Positions 1 through 6,432 of a stretch of DNA of 6,612 bases are shown piece after piece. A program made the translations under genes and the position numbers. Positions within the stretch are counted from its first letter, which is position 1. Each line of letters opens with the position of its first letter. Under the pieces are notes generated by a model. The model was not told where the DNA came from. It did no database searches and was given only the letters and a program-made list of their open reading frames with translations. Location of the stretch: contig JBQNAT010000024.1 of assembly GCA_052170315.1 (NCBI GenBank), positions 1 to 6,612 of the forward strand, given 5' to 3'. The stretch is from UBA9732 sp052170315 (GTDB taxonomy: Bacteria; Spirochaetota; Spirochaetia; Sphaerochaetales; Sphaerochaetaceae).

Positions 1-177
1 CTTCCAACATAGGTAATTGTAGCGATTTTTTTGTATTTTTGCTGCGGAAGTCGAGTATCATGAACACCGTATATAAGAATAGGATAATATTCACAGGCTT
101 TCAATATGAAGATTTTACAAACTGCGTTTTTGGGAGAGAAGTTGAGGCTGTCCGAGAGAGGGAGCGGTTTTTGATGT

Positions 178-336
178 CTATAAGGTTTGTTTGCTATATT
201 CCATTGTGGTACTGTAAACACTTGAAATATCTTCAGTTACAAGCATTTTGCTTCCATCAAGCTCAAAAGTGTACTTTAAAAACTTATTCGGAAAGACCAA
301 TGGTGCACGAAGGGGAGAGAAGTCCCATTCTGTCAA
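178..336 (-). pseudogene. Possible small ORF or gene remnant overlapping the aldolase 3' end
   Basis: This is a 52-codon open frame, in a different frame from the aldolase, ending in TAG. It overlaps the last 53 bases of the aldolase gene and continues about 100 bases beyond it. The only candidate start is a TTG (336-334) with no clear ribosome binding site, and it comes soon after a tandem TGA-TAA in the same frame (348-343). The translation is protein-like, with stretches such as KYTFELDGSKMLVTED and VYSTTMEYSK, reminiscent of a beta-strand-rich C-terminal tail. I do not recognise a family. It may be the 3' remnant of a gene that lost its front part when the locus was rearranged, a small real gene, or chance. 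Confidence is low because it is short and lacks a normal start. Confidence 0.25.
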
Positions 337-1207
337 TTGGTTTTATCAGATCTGCTTTACCTTCGCTGCCGGTAAGAGCAATCCAGCGTTCAATGAAGTG
401 CATGACAGTAGTTTCCACCCCCATCATAAGCTCCATATATGAAGTTTTGGGATTCGCAGCAAGGGTTTTTGCCGTGTAATCCCTGCACTGCAGAAATACA
501 TCGGTAACCATGTTTACTTTGTTAATTCCGGCCTTAACGGCTTTGATGATATTTTCATCGCCGCTGCCACTTCCTCCGTGAAGGGCAATGGGCATACCGC
601 CAGTACTGTTTTTTATCTCCATTATGCGTTGGAAATTAATATGTGGAATAAGTCCTTTGGGATACTCCCCGTGCGCAGTACCTACCGCTACGGCAAGGCA
701 ATCCACGCCCGTGGAATCGACAAATTTTTTGGCATCGGCCGGATTCGTATAAATACTTTCATCATGTCCATCCCCGTTGGCGGCGATACCTACATGGCCC
801 AATTCACCCTCAATGCCCATGTCGAACCTGTGGCAAAGGTCTGCCACGGCTCTTGTCCGTTTTATGTTTTCTTCCATGGGATAAAGGGAGCCGTCAAACA
901 TTATTGAAGAAAAACTGTTTCTGAAAGCGTACATAATCCTTTCATCATCACTGCCGTGGTCAAGGCAGGTTGCGATAGGGACATTGGAATATTCGTTTGC
1001 AAGAGTCTTTATCATCGGGATAAGAATTTCGGCTTTTGCGTGTTGTCGCATCATATTCTGCCCAAGAAGGAAAATAATCGGAGCGTGCTTTTTTGAAGCG
1101 GCTCTTACCATGCCGCGTGCGGTTTCCATATTGATTGGACTTGTAGCTATTACAGCATAATTCTGTTTTGCGGCATTTGAAAGAATTGTTTTTATATTTG
1201 TATACAT
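284..1207 (-). CDS. Class II (zinc) ketose-bisphosphate aldolase, FbaA/GatY/KbaY-like
   Basis: This cytoplasmic TIM-barrel aldolase reversibly cleaves a ketose phosphate to dihydroxyacetone phosphate and an aldehyde. Family motifs are in order: CLDHGSD (81-87) with catalytic Asp83 and zinc ligand His84; IMFDGS (102-107); GIEGELGHVG (131-140) with the acidic metal/active-site Glu; AVGTAHGEY (174-182) with zinc ligand His179; ALHGGSGSG (208-216) with zinc ligand His210; and KVNMVTD (230-236), the phosphate-binding/Asn motif. The fold is complete. The start is supported by AAAGGAG at 1224-1218, ten bases upstream. It is the second gene of an operon behind the RpiR-type regulator, 22 bases away. 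The family usually ends near residue 285 (here GSEGKAD, 280-286), but this protein has 21 further residues with no family look; a TGA-TAA in the +1 frame lies exactly at that point. The substrate cannot be fixed: fructose-1,6-bisphosphate, tagatose-1,6-bisphosphate or another ketose phosphate are all possible. Confidence 0.9.
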   Translation of the reverse strand: MYTNIKTILSNAAKQNYAVIATSPINMETARGMVRAASKKHAPIIFLLGQNMMRQHAKAEILIPMIKTLANEYSNVPIATCLDHGSDDERIMYAFRNSFSSIMFDGSLYPMEENIKRTRAVADLCHRFDMGIEGELGHVGIAANGDGHDESIYTNPADAKKFVDSTGVDCLAVAVGTAHGEYPKGLIPHINFQRIMEIKNSTGGMPIALHGGSGSGDENIIKAVKAGINKVNMVTDVFLQCRDYTAKTLAANPKTSYMELMMGVETTVMHFIERWIALTGSEGKADLIKPIDRMGLLSPSCTIGLSE

Positions 1208-1229
1208 TAATGCAAAACTCCTTTAATCA

Positions 1230-2096
1230 TTAAAACTTTTTATAGTTTGTCCGTTCAAAATAATTATCCCTGAATTCTGCGCTTTCTCTTCCAAGCCTTA
1301 TTGCTGTCATAAGATAAAGTGTGGTGACTATTGACATCTGCGCAAGGCGTGAAAACGAGTTCCTGTCGTTGCAGAAAAACTGAGTTTCTTCCGTGATAGC
1401 TGAAAAATCGGCTATTTTATCCAATTCGGAAAGCACTGAATTGGTGACCGCAACCACTGTGGCGTGAGCCGATTTTGCCTTCCGGGCCAGCTCTAAAATA
1501 GGCTTGTTTTCCCCGGATCTGGAAACAAAAATCGCCAGATCACCTTCTCTGAAGCTTTGTGAAATCTGCTCTATTGTGTAGATATCCGTGTATGCGTTTA
1601 CGCGCTTACCAAGTCGTATAAGCTCCGTCTTGAAGTATGAGGCCACTATTGCCGAGCCTCCAATGCCGAAAACATCTATATTTGATGCCCTGATTATACA
1701 GTCGGCAATATTGGCAAGTGTCTGAAATGGCGTTGCCTGAAAGGTTTTTTCCAGAGTGGTTGTAGCTTGCACAAAGACTTTGTGGAAAATGGTTTCATCA
1801 TCATCTTCCCATACAACAGGGTGCCTAAGAGGTTCTGCAGTAAGGTTCCCAAGCTGATAAAAAATCTTGAAGTCTTTCATTCCGGAAAAACCCAGCCTTT
1901 TGCAGAAACGTACAACAGTTGCCTTACTTACATTGCAGCATTTGGAAATATCTTCTACCGAAGCGGATAGGATTATGTTTTGGTTTGTCAAAAAATAATC
2001 GGCAATTTTTTTTTCCTGAGAACCAAGTTCTTCATATTTGCTCCTGACCAAAAGATCAAATTTAGTAAGTTTCTGGTTTGGAAGATCAGATGCCAT
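1230..2096 (-). CDS. RpiR/MurR-family transcriptional regulator with SIS domain
   Basis: This 288-residue protein has the normal two-domain plan of the family. The N-terminal domain (about 10-85) carries a winged helix-turn-helix: SVEDISKCCNVSKATVVRFC (46-65), followed by KRLGFSGMKDFK, the typical RpiR signature. The C-terminal SIS domain (about 125-260) shows the phosphosugar-binding glycine turn FGIGGSA (143-149) and the SRSGEN loop (192-197), the usual S-x-S-G-x position. SIS domains of this family bind sugar phosphates or amino-sugar phosphates and so couple DNA binding to an internal metabolite. The start is supported by AAAGAGGAA about five bases upstream. The gene is divergent from the importer operon and heads the aldolase operon, so it probably controls both, and itself, through the palindromes in the shared intergenic region. 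Whether it represses or activates cannot be read from the sequence. Family assignment is firm; the ligand is unknown. Confidence 0.92.
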   Translation of the reverse strand: MASDLPNQKLTKFDLLVRSKYEELGSQEKKIADYFLTNQNIILSASVEDISKCCNVSKATVVRFCKRLGFSGMKDFKIFYQLGNLTAEPLRHPVVWEDDDETIFHKVFVQATTTLEKTFQATPFQTLANIADCIIRASNIDVFGIGGSAIVASYFKTELIRLGKRVNAYTDIYTIEQISQSFREGDLAIFVSRSGENKPILELARKAKSAHATVVAVTNSVLSELDKIADFSAITEETQFFCNDRNSFSRLAQMSIVTTLYLMTAIRLGRESAEFRDNYFERTNYKKF

Positions 2097-2131
2097 TTAT
2101 TCCTCTTTAAAATATCATTTGTCCTGAATGG

Positions 2132-2145
2132 TGAAATTAATTTCA
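2132..2145. promoter_or_regulatory. Perfect 14-bp palindrome, candidate operator of the RpiR-type regulator
   Basis: TGAAATTAATTTCA is a perfect inverted repeat in the regulator-importer intergenic region. It lies just downstream of the predicted regulator promoter, in the expected early transcribed region of the rpiR-like gene, a natural place for autorepression. AT-rich inverted repeats of this kind are typical targets of RpiR-family dimers. A degenerate second copy lies at 2205-2218. Binding is inferred from position and symmetry only. Confidence 0.5.
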
Positions 2146-2157
2146 TAATCTACAAAA

Positions 2158-2186
2158 ATCGTACCGCTAAAATAGATGTTTTGCAA
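2158..2186 (-). promoter_or_regulatory. Predicted sigma-70-type promoter of the regulator-aldolase operon
   Basis: On the minus strand TTGCAA (2186-2181; 4 of 6 to consensus) is followed after exactly 17 bases by TACGAT (2163-2158; 4 of 6). Transcription would start near 2151, leaving a leader of about 55 bases that includes the palindrome 2132-2145. Both boxes are imperfect, so this is a moderate prediction. Confidence 0.35.
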
Positions 2187-2204
2187 CGAAAATCTTTTGA
2201 ATCA

Positions 2205-2218
2205 TGAAATTTTTTTCG
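2205..2218. promoter_or_regulatory. Second, degenerate copy of the candidate operator
   Basis: TGAAATTTTTTTCG matches the perfect palindrome at 2132-2145 at 11 of 14 positions and keeps both half-sites, TGAAA and TTTC. It lies immediately upstream of the TTGACA box of the importer promoter, or over the -35 position if the extended -10 alternative is used. The two copies are 73 bp apart centre to centre, close to seven helical turns. An overlapping 10-bp palindrome, TTTTCGAAAA (2213-2222), could be an alternative reading of the same site. Confidence 0.38.
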
Positions 2219-2225
2219 AAAATGT

Positions 2226-2254
2226 TTGACATAATGCAAAATGTGCGTAAACAT
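2226..2254 (+). promoter_or_regulatory. Predicted promoter of the importer operon
   Basis: A perfect -35 box TTGACA (2226-2231) is followed, at 16-17 bases, by weak -10 candidates TAAACA or AAACAT (2248-2254). An alternative in the same place is an extended -10, TGA-CATAAT (2227-2235; CATAAT is 5 of 6), which would put the operator-like repeat at 2205-2218 over its -35 region. The -10 choice is unresolved. An ATGT-N6-ACAT inverted repeat (2241-2254) overlaps the downstream -10 candidate. Confidence 0.4.
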
Positions 2255-2280
2255 GAATAAAGGATGCTGGCAAAATTCAC

Positions 2281-2286
2281 AGGAGG
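2281..2286 (+). promoter_or_regulatory. Strong ribosome binding site of the binding-protein gene
   Basis: AGGAGG lies ten bases before the ATG at 2297. It is a full match to the anti-Shine-Dalgarno core, stronger than the AAAGGA of the permease gene, which fits the need for excess binding protein. It also supports the chosen start. Confidence 0.7.
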
Positions 2287-2296
2287 ACTTTAACAT

Positions 2297-3439
2297 ATGA
2301 AAAAAGCATTTCGTATTATTTTAACTTTGACATTGCTTATAGCCATGCCTTCTCTTATTTTCGCAGGTGGCTCAAAGGAAACCTCTCAGTCTTCTGACAA
2401 TATGGCTTCTCGGGAGCTTTCACATGAAGAGCTTGTAGAAGCAGCCCGGAAGGAAGGAAGCCTTACGGTTTATACCCACAGCAGCCGAACCACAAAGATT
2501 GCCGACCTTTTCATGACAAAGTACGGAATAAAGGTTGAAACCACCCAACTCAAGGATACAGAGATGATAGAGAAGGTTTCTAAGGAAGCATCTGCAAATC
2601 TGGATGCTGCTGACGTTGTTTTCTGTCAGGACGGAAGCCGTGTTTACCCCGAGCTTGTTTTAACAGGTTATGTCCGGAGCTATATTCCGGCAAGCATTTC
2701 TGACCAGATAATTGATGAACAGTACCGCAATCCGTTTGTTTGGGAGATAATGAATAAAGTTTTGATTTACAACAGTGAAAATGCAGGACAGCCAATTACC
2801 AACGTGTGGCAGCTCACTGAACCGGAATGGAAAGGCAGGCTCCAGTTCAAAGACCCCTTCTCAGAAGGCGTAAACATGAACTTCTTCACAATGATTACAA
2901 GAGATGACTGGGCAGCTAAGCTTGCTGATGCCTATAATGCTCTTTACGGCAAGGACCTTGTTCTTACCACAAATAACGCCGGCTATGAGTGGCTTAAGAT
3001 GCTCTATGCCAACGGAGTTGTCCTTGGAAAGAGTGATACAACCATTGCAGAGAATGTGGGTGCAAAGGGACAGAGTCGCCAGCTTATGGGCTTGTTTACC
3101 TTAAACAAACTCAGAACCGCAGACTCAAAGAATCTTGCACTTGCCGCATCCAACAACGTTGTGCCGTTCAGCGGTTTCATGTATCCGGCATATGTTTTTA
3201 TCCCTTCAAATTGCAGGAGCCTGAATGCTGCCAAGCTTTTTATCGAGTTCTCAATGACGGAAGAGGGCTGGAAGCCGTTTGATACAATTGGCGACTATTC
3301 ACCTGTTGAAGCTCTTAAGAACAACAGTGAAGATCCGCTTACACTTGAAGATTGGTCTGCGCAGCTTGTTTATGAGGATCCGGTCTGGTGTGCCGAAGCT
3401 CGTTCTGACGTTGAAGAATTCATATCCAGTATAATCTGA
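2297..3439 (+). CDS. Periplasmic ABC substrate-binding protein (Fe3+/AfuA-type family)
   Basis: This 380-residue protein captures the substrate of the importer encoded just downstream. Residues 1-23 form a signal peptide: a KKAFR basic start, a hydrophobic core (about 7-20) and an I-F-A cleavage site before GGSKETS. No cysteine follows, so signal peptidase I processing to a soluble periplasmic protein is expected, not a lipoprotein. A low-complexity Ser-rich linker (28-37) precedes the mature domain, which opens with the family-typical EELVEAARKEGSLTVYTHSS (44-63). The two-lobe fold is then consistent along its length: a strand-rich VVFCQDGS (107-114), the crossover region ending in WKGRLQFKDPF (178-188), and the second-lobe segment NNAGYEWLKMLYANGVVLGKSD (226-247). 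Members are often annotated as iron-binding, but I see no adjacent Tyr-Tyr pair such as FbpA-type iron proteins use. With the sugar-phosphate regulator and aldolase beside it, a phosphosugar or other phosphate ester is more likely. Substrate is inferred. Confidence 0.85.
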   Translation: MKKAFRIILTLTLLIAMPSLIFAGGSKETSQSSDNMASRELSHEELVEAARKEGSLTVYTHSSRTTKIADLFMTKYGIKVETTQLKDTEMIEKVSKEASANLDAADVVFCQDGSRVYPELVLTGYVRSYIPASISDQIIDEQYRNPFVWEIMNKVLIYNSENAGQPITNVWQLTEPEWKGRLQFKDPFSEGVNMNFFTMITRDDWAAKLADAYNALYGKDLVLTTNNAGYEWLKMLYANGVVLGKSDTTIAENVGAKGQSRQLMGLFTLNKLRTADSKNLALAASNNVVPFSGFMYPAYVFIPSNCRSLNAAKLFIEFSMTEEGWKPFDTIGDYSPVEALKNNSEDPLTLEDWSAQLVYEDPVWCAEARSDVEEFISSII

Positions 3440-3458
3440 TATTTTTCGAATCCCACGT

Positions 3459-3494
3459 ACCTTCCTGTCCCGTTCGGACGGGAAGGTTTCTTTT
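3459..3494 (+). terminator. Intercistronic hairpin with T-rich tail (partial terminator or mRNA-stabilising stem)
   Basis: ACCTTCCTGTCC (3459-3470) pairs with GGACGGGAAGGT (3476-3487) to give a 12-bp stem with one G-T wobble and a five-base loop, followed by TTCTTTT. It sits in the 69-base gap between the binding-protein stop and the permease start. The permease gene has no evident promoter of its own after it, so read-through must occur. Such stems after binding-protein genes commonly lower downstream expression and protect the upstream mRNA 3' end. Confidence 0.75.
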
Positions 3495-3508
3495 AAAGGA
3501 TTTCATTT

Positions 3509-5302
3509 ATGAATTCAATTCTTTACCGGGTAAAACGTTTTTTCATGAAACCTTCCAACATCATCCTTGTAGTGATGTGTGTTTTTCTTGGATATCTTAC
3601 TTTATTTCCTTTACTTACGATGGTCAGGGATACTTTTTCTGTCCATGTATCCGAAACCATAAGGCTGAAACAGCCCGCCGGTTCGTTCACTTTTCAGCAC
3701 TGGATAAAAGTGCTTTTCGATAGAAATAGCCTTTCTATTTTCTATAAGCCGTTTTTCAACTCTCTGGTAACCAGTTTGGGGGCATGCTTTATTTCGCTGA
3801 CCTTCGGGGGAGTTTTTGCCTGGCTTGTTACAAGAACGAACATGCGCTGGAGAAAAACGCTTTCGTCCCTGTTTATTTTCCCATATATAATGCCGTCATG
3901 GACTTTGGCTCTGGCATGGTACAATGTCTTTAAAAATTCCGTAGTCGGCGGAGTCCCCGGAACATTTTTTGCGATTACAGGTATTGAGCCTCCAAACTGG
4001 CTTGCCTATGGTGCTTTTCCGATAGCCCTAGTTACGGGGCTTCACTATGCCCCTTTTGCCTATATCATGATTGGAGGCATACTCCGCAACATGGATGCCA
4101 ATCTTGAAGAGGCCGCAATGATGCTCAATACGCCAAAGAACCGTATCGTAAGAAAGATAACAATTCCCATGATACTTCCGGCGATACTTTCAACGTTTCT
4201 TCTTGTTTTCTCTTCTGCAATGAGTTCTTTTGCCGTACCTGCATTTTTAGGGCTTCCGGTACGCTATCAGGTTCTTACTACACAGCTGTACAGAACGCTT
4301 AACGGGCTGAACCCGGGTCAGGGCTACTGCATTGCAATGATAATGATACTTCTGAGCGTAGCAATTCTTGCCTTTAACCAGAGACTTGTTGGAACAAGAA
4401 AAAACTATACTACGGTTACAGGAAAAAGCAGCAATATTTCTCTTGTTAATCTGAAAAAGGCTCGAACTCTTATTTCTGTCATCGTTTTCATACTTCTAAT
4501 AATCGTTTCCGTAATTCCGCTGATAAGCTTTGCACTGGAATCCGTGATACTTAAGCCGGGTGATTATTCATTCAACAACATGACTCTTCAGTTCTGGATT
4601 GGTACTGCAAAGCAAAACAGTATAGCCAATAACGAGCCTGGATTTCTCAGAAACCCCAACCTTTGGTTCGCCTTGTTTAACAGCCTGAAGCTTTCTGTAA
4701 TATGTGCTGTTTCCGCCGGAACTCTGGGTTTTCTTGTAGGCTATGCAATCGTAAGAGGCAGAGGAACCAAACTTGCAACCGCTGTTGACAACCTTGCGTT
4801 TTTCCCTTATCTGATGCCGTCAATGGCTTTCAGTGCTATTTACCTTTCAATGTTCTCAATACGTCATGGAGTAATTCCTTCCCTGTATGGAACATTCTTC
4901 CTGCTGGTGCTTATTGGCACTGTTAAATATCTGCCGTTCGCGAGCAGAAGCGGTATAAATTCGATGATGCAGCTTTCTATACAGATTGAAGAGGCTGGAG
5001 AAATAATCGGTGTTTCGTGGTTCAAGAGGATGAGGAGTCTGGTTGTTCCCATTCAGAAGAGCAGTTTTATTTCGAGCTACCTTCTGCCGTTCATTAGCTG
5101 TATGAGAGAACTTTCGCTTTTCGTTCTGCTTGTGACTCCTGCAAACAGGGTTCTTACTACATTGCTCTTTTACTACAATGAGAAGGGCTGGAATCAGTAT
5201 TCAAATGCAATCAACCTGATGATTGTGCTTATTGTCCTTGCAATAAACGGCATTGTCAACAAAGCAACAGGTGCATCTATCGATAAAGGAATCGGAGGCT
5301 GA
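3509..5302 (+). CDS. Fused two-domain ABC permease (FbpB/AfuB/ThiP-like)
   Basis: This 597-residue inner-membrane protein combines two homologous permease halves in one chain, about 1-300 and 315-597, each with about six membrane segments. Hydrophobic segments are visible near 18-38, 86-107, 118-138, 168-190, 224-246 and 272-290, and again near 318-342, 388-412, 425-449, 457-474, 520-543 and 565-582. Each half carries an EAA coupling loop that docks on the ATPase: EEAAMMLNTPKNRIVRKITIP (200-220), where Asn207 replaces the usual Gly, and EEAGEIIGVSWFKRM (494-508), which keeps Gly501. Periplasmic loops precede the core in both halves (about 40-82 and 343-386). AAAGGA (3495-3500) eight bases upstream supports the start. 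One chain supplies the whole pore, so no second permease is expected, and none is present. The ATPase follows after one base, implying coupled translation. Family is firm; the transported compound is inferred from context. Confidence 0.93.
   Translation: MNSILYRVKRFFMKPSNIILVVMCVFLGYLTLFPLLTMVRDTFSVHVSETIRLKQPAGSFTFQHWIKVLFDRNSLSIFYKPFFNSLVTSLGACFISLTFGGVFAWLVTRTNMRWRKTLSSLFIFPYIMPSWTLALAWYNVFKNSVVGGVPGTFFAITGIEPPNWLAYGAFPIALVTGLHYAPFAYIMIGGILRNMDANLEEAAMMLNTPKNRIVRKITIPMILPAILSTFLLVFSSAMSSFAVPAFLGLPVRYQVLTTQLYRTLNGLNPGQGYCIAMIMILLSVAILAFNQRLVGTRKNYTTVTGKSSNISLVNLKKARTLISVIVFILLIIVSVIPLISFALESVILKPGDYSFNNMTLQFWIGTAKQNSIANNEPGFLRNPNLWFALFNSLKLSVICAVSAGTLGFLVGYAIVRGRGTKLATAVDNLAFFPYLMPSMAFSAIYLSMFSIRHGVIPSLYGTFFLLVLIGTVKYLPFASRSGINSMMQLSIQIEEAGEIIGVSWFKRMRSLVVPIQKSSFISSYLLPFISCMRELSLFVLLVTPANRVLTTLLFYYNEKGWNQYSNAINLMIVLIVLAINGIVNKATGASIDKGIGG
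5294..5298 (+). promoter_or_regulatory. Ribosome binding site that fixes the ATPase start
   Basis: GGAGG lies inside the last codons of the permease gene, five bases before the ATG at 5304. The same frame is open back to an ATG at 5253, which would add 17 residues, but that ATG lies inside the permease gene, gives residues unlike any ABC ATPase N-terminus, and would be out of step with this ribosome site. The start at 5304 yields the normal MPKIELKNITKKFG beginning. Confidence 0.85.
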
Positions 5303-5303
5303 T

Positions 5304-6419
5304 ATGCCAAAAATCGAACTTAAAAATATAACAAAAAAATTCGGAGCGTTTACTGCTGTAGATAATCTTTCCATAACAATAGAGGATGGAGATTTCATAA
5401 CATTGTTAGGCCCTTCTGGCTGCGGCAAGACCACGACTCTAAGGCAGATTGCAGGTCTTGAAACTCCTACAGGCGGAGAGATTTCCATAGACGGGGAAGT
5501 AGTTTTTTCCTCAGAAAAGCTAATAGATGTTTCACCGTCAAAAAGGGGAGTTGGTTTTTTGTTTCAGAATTACGCACTGTGGCCGCATATGACTGTTTAT
5601 CAGAACATTGCTTTTGGCCTGGAAAATATGAAGTGGCCTAAAGAGCGCATAAAAAAAAGAGTTAAGGAGCTTTTGGCTTTACTGAAGATACAGGAGTTTG
5701 AAAGACGTTATCCCGCAGAGCTTTCCGGCGGACAGCAGCAGCGTGTTGCCATTGCAAGGACTCTTGCCACAAATCCTAAAGTCCTTCTTATGGACGAGCC
5801 TTTGTCCAATCTTGATGCAAAGCTTCGCATGGAGATGAGAACCGAATTAAAGCGCCTTCACAAAGAAACGGGAGCAACTTTTGTTTATGTTACCCACGAC
5901 CAGCTTGAAGCTATGACGCTTGCAACAAAGATATGTCTTTTAGATAAGGGGCTTCTCCAGCAGTATGCGCCGCCTCTTTCAATCTATTCAAAACCTGCAA
6001 ATACCTTTGTCGCTGATTTTGTCGGAAATCCTTCCATAAATCTGATTAAAGCTGACTGCAAAAAAGAATCCGATACATCTTTCCGCCTTAATCTTGGCTT
6101 CGGTGTTCTCAGATTTGTATCCGGGGAAAAGATACTTAAGGAAGTTGGCTCAAATGTTACTGTAGGGCTCAGACCTGAATTTATACTTGCAGAAGAAAAA
6201 CCGGATTCCGCTTTCATCGGCACTGTTATATCTTCTCTTCCAAGCGGTATGGAAACAATGCTGAGGATACAGATAGAGGGGACTGTTTTAAGTTCAGTCC
6301 TCTTTGGGTCCATTGACTATCCAGTGGGCACAACTCTTTCTGTAAGTTTCCCAAGTTCAAAATATGTTTTGTTCGATGAAAACGGAGATTTTTTATGTAC
6401 CGGAAAACTTAAAGTCTGA
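5304..6419 (+). CDS. ABC transporter ATP-binding protein (FbpC/AfuC/PotA-type) with TOBE domain
   Basis: This 371-residue cytoplasmic ATPase powers the importer as a homodimer on the two EAA loops of the fused permease. All motor motifs are intact: Walker A GPSGCGKTT (36-44), Q-loop Gln88 in FLFQNYALWPHMTV, signature LSGGQQQR (140-147), Walker B VLLMDE (160-165), D-loop SNLD (168-171) and switch His198 in VTHDQ. The usual aromatic A-loop position near the start is Phe13. After the nucleotide-binding domain (1 to about 235) comes VADFVGNPSINLI (236-248), the standard entry to a C-terminal regulatory TOBE/OB region, including GLRPE (288-292) and a VGTTLSVSF strand (341-349) near the end. Length is typical of the polyamine/iron/sugar-phosphate ATPase group (about 350-375). 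The start at 5304 is chosen from GGAGG at 5294-5298, one base after the permease stop. No terminator-like hairpin is visible immediately after the stop. Confidence 0.95.
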   Translation: MPKIELKNITKKFGAFTAVDNLSITIEDGDFITLLGPSGCGKTTTLRQIAGLETPTGGEISIDGEVVFSSEKLIDVSPSKRGVGFLFQNYALWPHMTVYQNIAFGLENMKWPKERIKKRVKELLALLKIQEFERRYPAELSGGQQQRVAIARTLATNPKVLLMDEPLSNLDAKLRMEMRTELKRLHKETGATFVYVTHDQLEAMTLATKICLLDKGLLQQYAPPLSIYSKPANTFVADFVGNPSINLIKADCKKESDTSFRLNLGFGVLRFVSGEKILKEVGSNVTVGLRPEFILAEEKPDSAFIGTVISSLPSGMETMLRIQIEGTVLSSVLFGSIDYPVGTTLSVSFPSSKYVLFDENGDFLCTGKLKV

Positions 6420-6432
6420 CATTATCAATTAA

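Noticed and set aside
144..165. GAGGCTGTCC-like sequence resembling ends of some insertion sequences
   Set aside because: Only a short resemblance, with no inverted partner, target duplication or transposase in the window.
241..253. AAGC-ATTTT-GCTT stem as terminator of the aldolase operon
   Set aside because: The stem is only four base pairs with no T-run on the minus strand; too weak to call.
39..479. A 146-codon plus-strand open frame at the left edge
   Set aside because: Its 3' half lies antisense to the conserved aldolase gene, its N-terminal part has no recognisable features, and no ribosome binding site precedes it.
578..907. A 109-codon plus-strand open frame
   Set aside because: It lies wholly antisense to the catalytic core of the aldolase, whose motifs are intact; it is a shadow frame.
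2297..2380. Lipoprotein signal in the binding protein
   Set aside because: No cysteine near the cleavage site; the sequence is IFA followed by GGSKE, so a soluble periplasmic protein is expected.
5253..5303. Longer ATPase start adding 17 residues
   Set aside because: The extra codons lie inside the permease gene, have no ribosome site and no family resemblance; GGAGG at 5294-5298 serves the ATG at 5304.
2297..6419. Simple annotation as a ferric iron importer
   Set aside because: The family label is broad; no Tyr-Tyr iron motif is evident in the binding protein, and the regulator and aldolase point to phosphosugars. Iron is not formally excluded.
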